Origin: an uncultured Devosia sp.
GTDB lineage: Bacteria > Pseudomonadota > Alphaproteobacteria > Rhizobiales > Devosiaceae
Direction: 5' to 3'
Assembly (NCBI GenBank): GCA_946481445.1
Contig: CAMLOA010000111.1
Location: 1-6,602 of the forward strand
Length of the DNA stretch: 6,602 nucleotides
Shown: positions 1-3,996 of the stretch, one piece after another
How the letters are laid out: each line of letters opens with the position of its first letter
Position numbering within the stretch: position 1 is the stretch's first letter
Notes under the pieces: generated by a model
Told to the model about the DNA's origin: nothing
Databases searched by the model: none
Seen by the model: only the letters and a program-made list of their open reading frames with translations
Program-made: the position numbers and the translations under genes

Positions 1-650
1 AGGGCGAGAGCTTTGCCCTGGTGGGAGAAAGCGGCTCGGGAAAATCCACCATTCTGCGCGCCATAGCAGGCCTTGCGCCGGACTGGACCGGTGGCATTTC
101 CGTCATGGGCCGGGTGCGCAGCCACGGCGTCGACCGTACCGTGGCGCGGCAGGTGCAGATGGTGTTCCAGGACCCTTATGGCTCGTTGCATCCCCGCAAG
201 ACCATCGACGCGACTCTGAGCGAACCGCTGGCCATCCATGGCCTCTCCAACCAGGACGAGCGGGTGGAAGCCATGCTCAAGGCGGTGGGGCTCGACCAGC
301 GTTTCCGCTTCCGCTTTCCGCACCAGCTTTCTGGAGGACAGCGCCAGCGCGTCGCCATTGCCCGCGCGCTGATGCTGGAGCCCAAAGTGCTGCTGCTGGA
401 CGAGCCGACCTCGGCGCTCGACGTGTCGGTGCAGGCCGAAATCCTCAACCTGCTCAAGCGCCTGCGGCGGGAGCAGAACCTCACCTACCTGCTGGTCACG
501 CACAATCTGCCGGTGGTGAGCTTCCTCTGCGACCGGCTCGCCGTGATGCGCCATGGCCGGATTGTGGAGGTCGCCAGTGTCGACCAGCTCAAGCGGGGCG
601 ACCTAGAGGATGCCTATTCCCGCGAATTGCTGGCGGCAACGCTGGCATAG
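1..650 (+). CDS. ABC transporter ATP-binding protein, oligopeptide/nickel (Opp/Dpp/Nik) type, 5'-truncated by window edge
   Basis: This is the cytoplasmic ATPase subunit of an ABC importer, probably for peptides or similar small solutes. The reading frame is open from base 3, so the true start lies left of the window; the GTG at 21 falls inside the Walker A region and is not a start. In order, one sees Walker A GESGSGKST (about 24-50), the Q-loop VFQDP with the SLHPRKT stretch typical of Opp/Dpp ATPases (about 162-203), the signature [15 protein letters not shown] (from about 327), Walker B LLLDEPTSALD (about 393-425) and the H-loop histidine in LLVTHN (about 501). All catalytic elements are intact. 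The protein stops soon after the H-loop and lacks the C-terminal oligopeptide-binding extension of full-length DppD/OppD, so it resembles the shorter second ATPase of such systems (NikE-like). The transported substrate cannot be read from this subunit. The permeases and binding protein are expected upstream. Confidence 0.93.
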   Translation, partial: GESFALVGESGSGKSTILRAIAGLAPDWTGGISVMGRVRSHGVDRTVARQVQMVFQDPYGSLHPRKTIDATLSEPLAIHGLSNQDERVEAMLKAVGLDQRFRFRFPHQLSGGQRQRVAIARALMLEPKVLLLDEPTSALDVSVQAEILNLLKRLRREQNLTYLLVTHNLPVVSFLCDRLAVMRHGRIVEVASVDQLKRGDLEDAYSRELLAATLA

Positions 651-660
651 ATGACGTTTC

Positions 661-665
661 AAGGA
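661..665 (+). promoter_or_regulatory. Ribosome binding site deciding the GAF gene start
   Basis: AAGGA lies six bases before the ATG at 672. The other in-frame ATG, at 651, directly abuts the stop codon of the preceding gene and has no purine-rich motif at suitable spacing. This favours the start at 672. Confidence 0.55.
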
Positions 666-671
666 CTTTTC

Positions 672-1181
672 ATGACCGACCATTCCGCCGCCATCGCCCG
701 GTTCGACGCCGCCATTGCCCAGGCCCTGTCCGGCGACGCCGCCTTCGCCGCGCTGCAGGCGCTGGCCCAGGACACGGTCGGCGTCAAGCTCTTCACCTTC
801 ATGACGGTGGACATGGAGGCCGAACTGGCGCGCCGGGCCTATACGAGCGACCCGGCCAACTATCCCACATCGGGCACCAAGCCGATCCGCTACGACAGCT
901 GGTTCGACATCGTGCACAAGGAGCGCCGCTATTTCGTCGCCAACACCATTGCCGACATCGCCAAGGTGTTTCCCGATTACGAGTTGATAAACGCGCTTGG
1001 CTGCCAGAGCGTGGTCAACATGCCGGTGGTGCTGGGGGGCGAACTGGCAGGCACGCTCAACATGCTCGATGTCGAGGGTTACTACACCCCCGAGCGGGTC
1101 GAGACGATCCGGCAGGTCCTGGCCGTGCCCGCCAAGCTGGCCGCGCTGATCGCCCGGCAAACCGGCTCAGGCCACGCCTGA
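672..1181 (+). CDS. Small stand-alone GAF-domain protein
   Basis: This 169-residue soluble protein consists almost entirely of one GAF fold; no kinase, cyclase, HTH or other output domain is attached. The core runs from the helix around FAALQALAQDTVG through the strand KLFTFMTVD, the central YTSDPANYP segment and YDSWFDIVHKERRYFV, to the closing strands SVVNMPVVLGGELAGTLNMLD, followed by a terminal helix (VETIRQVLAVPAKLAALIA). GAF domains bind small ligands or dimerise; the ligand here is unknown. ATG 672 is preferred over ATG 651 because of its upstream AAGGA. The gene follows the ABC ATPase by 21 bp on the same strand, so they are probably co-transcribed, and it may sense or modulate something tied to that transporter (inference). 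Its 3' end overlaps the convergent repressor gene by 15 bp. There is no visible link to the sulfur operon. The domain call is good; the function is unknown. Confidence 0.85.
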   Translation: MTDHSAAIARFDAAIAQALSGDAAFAALQALAQDTVGVKLFTFMTVDMEAELARRAYTSDPANYPTSGTKPIRYDSWFDIVHKERRYFVANTIADIAKVFPDYELINALGCQSVVNMPVVLGGELAGTLNMLDVEGYYTPERVETIRQVLAVPAKLAALIARQTGSGHA

Positions 1182-1496
1182 CGGCTCCTCGCTGGTGACG
1201 CAGTAGATGCCGTAAAGGGTTGCCAGCACCTGGCTGACCTCTTCGGAGGCCAGAGCGTAATAGACCTGCTGCCCCTCGCGGCGTGACCTGACAAAGCCCA
1301 GCGCCCGCAACTTTGACAGGTGCTGGGACAGCGGCGATTGCGCCAGATCCACCCGCGCCTCGAGTTCTCCCACATTCATGTCCCTTTCCAAGAGGCTGCA
1401 CAGGATCAGCAACCGCTTGGGATTGGCCATGGCTGCGAGGAGCCGGGTAGCCTCATCGGCTTTCGCCTCGAGTCTTTCAAATTCCATCTTGATCAT
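1167..1496 (-). CDS. bigR: ArsR-family repressor, BigR/SqrR-like persulfide/sulfide sensor
   Basis: This 109-residue winged-helix protein has the ArsR/SmtB layout: an N-terminal helix, MANPKRLLILCSLL (23-36), an HTH with recognition helix around SPLSQHLSKLRALGFV (54-69), the wing RREGQQVYYAL (72-82) and a C-terminal helix ending LYGIYC (94-99). It lacks the ELCVCDL metal-binding motif of ArsR/SmtB in the HTH. Instead its only two cysteines are Cys33 in the second helix and Cys99 in the last helix. They are 66 residues apart, the same spacing as Cys42/Cys108 in BigR and Cys41/Cys107 in SqrR, where they form a di- or polysulfide bond that releases DNA. The gene is divergent from a sulfur operon and its start codon touches a palindrome, so it probably represses both itself and that operon. 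ATG 1496 is taken as the start; ATG 1487 (codon 4) is possible, and neither has a clear ribosome binding site. The family call is firm; the sulfide/persulfide signal is a strong inference. Confidence 0.9.
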   Translation of the reverse strand: MIKMEFERLEAKADEATRLLAAMANPKRLLILCSLLERDMNVGELEARVDLAQSPLSQHLSKLRALGFVRSRREGQQVYYALASEEVSQVLATLYGIYCVTSEEPSGVA

Positions 1497-1517
1497 ATTA
1501 GAATGTTCTAATATATG
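1489..1517 (+). promoter_or_regulatory. Predicted sigma70-type promoter of the sulfur operon
   Basis: TTGATC (1489-1494, four of six matches to the -35 consensus) is separated by 17 bp from TATATG (1512-1517, four of six to the -10 consensus). Transcription would start near 1524, giving a leader of about 50 nt before the first gene at 1574. The spacer is almost exactly filled by the palindrome, so a bound repressor would exclude RNA polymerase. The region is an AT-rich island in otherwise GC-rich DNA, which supports a regulatory role, but the hexamers were matched by eye only. Confidence 0.5.
1495..1514. promoter_or_regulatory. Palindromic operator, probably for the BigR-like repressor
   Basis: The arms ATATTAGAA (1495-1503) and TTCTAATAT (1506-1514) are perfect inverted repeats of 9 bp around a 2-bp centre. 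An AT-rich two-fold symmetric site of about 20 bp suits a dimeric ArsR-family protein. It sits between the divergent repressor and sulfur operon, fills the spacer of the predicted rightward promoter, and includes two bases of the repressor's own start codon. Repression of both directions is therefore expected. Binding is inferred from symmetry and position; no second copy was noticed elsewhere in the window. Confidence 0.75.
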
Positions 1518-1527
1518 AACCTCTGTC

Positions 1528-1554
1528 GGCGCAAGGGCGTTTTTGCCCAGCGCC
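1528..1554 (+). other. Possible stem-loop in the operon leader
   Basis: GGCGC (1528-1532) pairs with GCGCC (1550-1554) and GGGC (1535-1538) with GCCC (1545-1548). An AA/A internal loop separates the two helices, and the hairpin loop is GTTTTT. It lies between the predicted transcription start and the ribosome binding site. It is not a usual intrinsic terminator because the T-run is in the loop rather than after the stem. It could affect mRNA stability or be chance pairing in GC-rich DNA. Confidence 0.3.
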
Positions 1555-1561
1555 TGTCTCC

Positions 1562-1568
1562 GAGGAGG
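1562..1568 (+). promoter_or_regulatory. Strong ribosome binding site of the first operon gene
   Basis: GAGGAGG ends five bases before the ATG at 1574 and closely matches the anti-Shine-Dalgarno complement. It is the best such site in the window, fixes the start of the DUF2892 gene and suggests efficient translation once the operon is derepressed. Confidence 0.75.
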
Positions 1569-1573
1569 TTCGC

Positions 1574-1795
1574 ATGAGAATCAACATTGGCACAACAGAC
1601 CGTCTGATCCGCGTCGTCGCCGGCGCCCTGCTCGTGCTGCTGCCCTTGCTGCCCGGCCTGGCGCTGTTTGCTGACCCGGCCTGGTTCTGGACCTCCCTTA
1701 TCCTCGGCGCCGTGCTGCTCGTCACCGGCACGGTCCGCTTCTGTCCCCTCTATGCCCCCTTCGGCATTTCCACCCACAAGGCTCCCAACCGATGA
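1574..1795 (+). CDS. DUF2892 / YgaP-like transmembrane domain protein
   Basis: This 73-residue inner-membrane protein opens with MRINIGTTDRLIR, the typical start of the DUF2892 family (the transmembrane part of the E. coli rhodanese YgaP). Two hydrophobic helices follow, at about residues 12-31 and 37-55, and then the family's FCPLYAPFGIST motif with its single cysteine, Cys57. In YgaP this hairpin is fused to a rhodanese domain that handles sulfane sulfur. Here it stands alone, while a rhodanese-like protein is encoded separately four genes downstream. It is the first gene of the operon, with a strong ribosome binding site, and its stop overlaps the next start as ATGA, so translation of the two is probably coupled. 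A role in anchoring or moving sulfur or thiol species at the membrane is inference. The family assignment is firm. Confidence 0.88.
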   Translation: MRINIGTTDRLIRVVAGALLVLLPLLPGLALFADPAWFWTSLILGAVLLVTGTVRFCPLYAPFGISTHKAPNR

Positions 1796-2220
1796 CGGAA
1801 TTCACCCCTCTCATGTCGCTTAGCGGCGGCGTGCTGATCGGCCTATCCGCCGTATTGCTCATGGCCTTTCATGGCCGCATCGCCGGCATGACCGGCATTC
1901 TCACCAGCCTCCTTCCCCCGACCGCGTCCGACTGGACCTGGCGCCTGGCCTTTCTGGTTGGCGCGGTGGCCGCACCCATGCTGATCACCAGCTTTTCGGG
2001 CGATGCCGTAGGGTTTGAGAGCCCGGTTCCTACGCCCTGGCTCATCGTGAGCGGACTCATTGTGGGCGCTGGTGCCTTTTTCGGCTCCGGCTGCACCTCG
2101 GGCCATGGAGTGTGCGGCATTGCCCGCCTGTCGCCGCGTTCGCTGGTTGCCACCGCGACCTTCATGGCGACCGCCATTGCCACTGTCTTCGTCATCCGTC
2201 ACGTGCTGGGGGCCTATTGA
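1792..2220 (+). CDS. YeeE/YedE (DUF395) family membrane protein, first half-transporter
   Basis: This 142-residue integral membrane protein has about four hydrophobic segments (roughly residues 8-28, 51-68, 82-98 and 117-137). The diagnostic motif GSGCTSGHGVCG (98-109) carries Cys101 and Cys108. YeeE/YedE proteins transport sulfur compounds; the full-length relative TsuA takes up thiosulfate by way of conserved cysteines in a pseudo-symmetric two-half fold. This protein has only one half, and the next gene supplies the other, so the two probably assemble as a heteromer. The start at 1792 overlaps the stop of the DUF2892 gene by 4 bp, and its own stop shares one base with the next ATG. The transported species (thiosulfate, sulfide, persulfide or other) and the direction cannot be read from the sequence. 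Similar gene pairs occur in bigR-type operons. Confidence 0.9.
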   Translation: MTEFTPLMSLSGGVLIGLSAVLLMAFHGRIAGMTGILTSLLPPTASDWTWRLAFLVGAVAAPMLITSFSGDAVGFESPVPTPWLIVSGLIVGAGAFFGSGCTSGHGVCGIARLSPRSLVATATFMATAIATVFVIRHVLGAY

Positions 2221-2660
2221 TGCAGCGTACGATACTTGCCGGCGTCATCGGCCTGCTTTTCGGCAGCGGCATTGCCCTGTCCGGCATGGCCAACCCGGCC
2301 AAGGTGCTCAACTTCTTTGATATTGCCGGGCAATGGGACCCATCGCTGGCGCTGGTGATGGGGGGTGCGCTCCTGGTCACGGCCATAGGCTACCGGGTCG
2401 TGCTCCGCAGGGACAGACCCGTCTGCGAGACGCGGTTCCACCTGCCCACCAATCGCAGGCTCGACATGCCGCTGGTGGCCGGTTCGGCCACGTTCGGCAT
2501 CGGCTGGGGCATTTCCGGCTTCTGCCCCGGCGGCGCCATTCCGGCCCTGGGCCTGGGCGAAGGTTCGGCCTGGATCTTTGTCGGGGCCATGCTGGCGGGT
2601 CTCGCCGGCGCCCGTTTCGCCAAGCTCGCGCTCGAGGCGCGCGCTACTCAAACAGCCTGA
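2220..2660 (+). CDS. DUF6691 / YeeE-YedE-like membrane protein, second half-transporter
   Basis: This 146-residue membrane protein belongs to the DUF6691 group, formerly included in YeeE/YedE. Characteristic segments are FGSGIALSGMANPAKVLNFF (14-33), WDPSLALVMGGAL (39-51) and FGIGWGISGFCPGGAIPALG (92-111), with Cys102 in the GFCPGG turn and Cys69 in a loop. About four membrane helices are visible. The ATG at 2220 forms TGATG with the stop of the preceding half-gene, which argues for translational coupling and equal amounts of both halves. The same frame is open back to an ATG at 2112, but that would run through the highly conserved end of the upstream gene, so 2220 is chosen. The GxxGxxxSG..NP and GFCPGG motifs mirror motifs of the two halves of full-length YeeE proteins. 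Together with its partner it probably forms a sulfur-species channel or carrier (inference). Confidence 0.9.
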   Translation: MQRTILAGVIGLLFGSGIALSGMANPAKVLNFFDIAGQWDPSLALVMGGALLVTAIGYRVVLRRDRPVCETRFHLPTNRRLDMPLVAGSATFGIGWGISGFCPGGAIPALGLGEGSAWIFVGAMLAGLAGARFAKLALEARATQTA

Positions 2661-2667
2661 AAGGAAG
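2661..2667 (+). promoter_or_regulatory. Ribosome binding site of the persulfide dioxygenase gene
   Basis: AAGGAAG follows the upstream TGA immediately and ends five bases before the ATG at 2673. It supports that start over the in-frame ATG at 2679. Confidence 0.6.
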
Positions 2668-2672
2668 CAGTC

Positions 2673-3572
2673 ATGGATATGACCACCCTCCCCTTCACCC
2701 CGGACCTGACCGTCCGGCCCGAAGTCACCGCCTTCTTCGATGCACCGACCAACACCATCAGCTACGTGGTCAAGGACCCGGGTAGCAATGCTTGCGCCGT
2801 CATCGACTCGGTCATGGACATCGACTATGCCGCCGGCCGCATCACCTATGACGGCGCCGACGCCATCATCGCCTTCATCGAGAAGAACAATCTCAAGCTC
2901 GAATGGCTGATCGAAACCCATGTCCATGCGGACCACCTGTCGGCGGCGCCCTATATCCAGGGCAAGCTGGGCGGCAAGCTGGGGATCGGGGAGAACATCA
3001 CCATCGTGCAGGAGACCTTCGGCAAGGTCTTCAATGAAGGCACCGAGTTCCAGCGCGATGGCAGCCAGTTCGACCGGCTGTTCAAGGACGGCGACAGCTA
3101 CCAGATCGGCGGGCTCACCGTGCATGTCCTGCATACGCCGGGCCATACGCCGGCCTGCATGACCCATGTCGTGGGCGATGCCGCCTTTGTCGGCGACACG
3201 CTGTTCATGCCCGATGGTGGTTCGGCCCGCGCCGACTTCCCCGGCGGCGACGCGCGCACGCTCTACCGCTCCATCCAGCGCGTGCTGAGCCTGCCGCGCG
3301 AGACACGCCTGTTCATGTGCCACGACTATGGCCCGAATGGCCGCGACATCCAGTGGGAGACAAGTGTGGGCGACGAGATCGACCACAATATCCATGTGGG
3401 TCACGGCACCGACGAGGACGCGTTCGTCAGGATGCGCGAAGCGCGGGACGCCACGCTGGCAATGCCCAAGCTCATCATCCCCTCACTGCAGGTGAACATG
3501 CGCGCCGGCCAGCTGCCGCCCCGCGACAGCGACGGCAAGGTCTACCTCAAGGTTCCCGTCAACGGACTCTGA
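2673..3572 (+). CDS. ETHE1/Blh-like persulfide dioxygenase (metallo-beta-lactamase fold)
   Basis: This 299-residue cytoplasmic enzyme is predicted to use O2 to oxidise glutathione persulfide or a related persulfide to sulfite. The metallo-beta-lactamase fold is clear: THVHADH (82-88) gives the HxHxDH motif with His83, His85, Asp87 and His88, HTPGH gives His158, VGDTLF gives Asp175, and MCHDYG gives His217. In ETHE1-type dioxygenases a single iron is held by two His and one Asp, here expected to be His83, His158 and Asp175. The segment SARADFPGGDARTLYRSI (184-201) is characteristic of the Blh/ETHE1 branch and not of glyoxalase II. The C-terminal part (LQVNMRAGQLPP) also fits the Blh branch. 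In Xylella and Agrobacterium bigR operons this domain is fused to a DUF442 domain. Here it is a separate gene with the DUF442 gene next, 58 bp downstream. All expected metal ligands are present. Confidence 0.92.
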   Translation: MDMTTLPFTPDLTVRPEVTAFFDAPTNTISYVVKDPGSNACAVIDSVMDIDYAAGRITYDGADAIIAFIEKNNLKLEWLIETHVHADHLSAAPYIQGKLGGKLGIGENITIVQETFGKVFNEGTEFQRDGSQFDRLFKDGDSYQIGGLTVHVLHTPGHTPACMTHVVGDAAFVGDTLFMPDGGSARADFPGGDARTLYRSIQRVLSLPRETRLFMCHDYGPNGRDIQWETSVGDEIDHNIHVGHGTDEDAFVRMREARDATLAMPKLIIPSLQVNMRAGQLPPRDSDGKVYLKVPVNGL

Positions 3573-3630
3573 GCCACCCGCAGCCCCCGCGCCTGCCGAA
3601 GGCGGCGAGCCTAACCAGAAAGACAATCCA
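3573..3630 (+). other. Spacer with a linker-like open frame joining the dioxygenase and sulfurtransferase genes
   Basis: In the frame of the downstream gene (+1 relative to the dioxygenase), this spacer is fully open and reads EPPAAPAPAEGGEPNQKDNP up to the annotated Met at 3631. That Ala/Pro/Glu-rich composition is typical of interdomain linkers. No strong ribosome binding site precedes 3631; only AGAAAG (about 3617-3622) is available. The stretch could be a plain spacer, a remnant of a gene fusion, or a sign of a frameshift in or around CTCTGAG (3567-3573). Open frames are common by chance at this GC content. Confidence 0.35.
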
Positions 3631-3990
3631 ATGTTCAACTTCCTCAAGCCCAAGAGCAACACGATGAACGTCCGCAAGATCGACGACAATTTCGCCATTA
3701 CCGGCCAGATCACGCCCGAGCAGGTGAAGGCCATTTCCGACGCCGGCTTCAAGGCCATCGTCTGCGCCCGGCCCGACAATGAGGAGCCGGGCCAGCCGGC
3801 CTTTGCCGACGTGGCCCGCGAAGCCGAAAAGCATGGCCTGCTGATCGCCCATATCCCGGTGTCCGGCATGCTGGGCGAAGGCCAGATCATCCGCTTCCAT
3901 CAGGCGATGGAACAGATGCAGCGCCCGGTGCTGGGCTATTGCCGCTCCGGCATGCGCGCCGGCAGCCTCTACGCGACCCTCTCCAAGTAA
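3631..3990 (+). CDS. DUF442/TIGR01244 family rhodanese-like sulfurtransferase
   Basis: This 119-residue soluble protein belongs to the DUF442 family (dual-specificity-phosphatase-like fold). Recognisable elements are NFAITGQITPEQVKAI (20-35), CARPDNEEPGQP (45-56) and IPVSGM (75-80). The active loop YCRSGMRAG (103-111) has Cys104 as the likely persulfide-carrying nucleophile in a CxxGxR arrangement, as in rhodaneses. The equivalent domain in Blh is reported to act as a sulfurtransferase that feeds the fused dioxygenase. Here it would transfer sulfane sulfur, for example from thiosulfate, to glutathione for the neighbouring enzyme (inference). The start is uncertain: ATG 3631 and ATG 3664 (residue 12) both have weak ribosome binding sites, and residues 1-11 are not needed for the conserved domain. 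The open frame also continues upstream into the spacer. It ends soon after the active loop, which is normal for the family. A phosphatase role is less likely in this setting. Confidence 0.88.
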   Translation: MFNFLKPKSNTMNVRKIDDNFAITGQITPEQVKAISDAGFKAIVCARPDNEEPGQPAFADVAREAEKHGLLIAHIPVSGMLGEGQIIRFHQAMEQMQRPVLGYCRSGMRAGSLYATLSK

Positions 3991-3996
3991 GAGCCG

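Noticed and set aside
603..1160. 185-residue open frame on the minus strand
   Set aside because: It mirrors the GAF gene and is of low-complexity composition. The GAF protein on the plus strand has a coherent domain pattern.
1539..1545. T-run near a GC stem in the operon leader as an intrinsic terminator or attenuator
   Set aside because: The T-run lies inside the hairpin loop, not 3' of the stem, so it does not have terminator geometry.
2112..2219. Upstream extension of the second YeeE-half gene to ATG 2112
   Set aside because: The added residues are Arg/His/Cys-rich and come from reading through the conserved end of the first half-gene in another frame. The ATG at 2220 gives the family's normal N-terminus.
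2214..3404. 396-residue open frame on the minus strand
   Set aside because: It is antisense to the second YeeE half and the persulfide dioxygenase, both of which have clear family motifs. No start signal or domain is visible.
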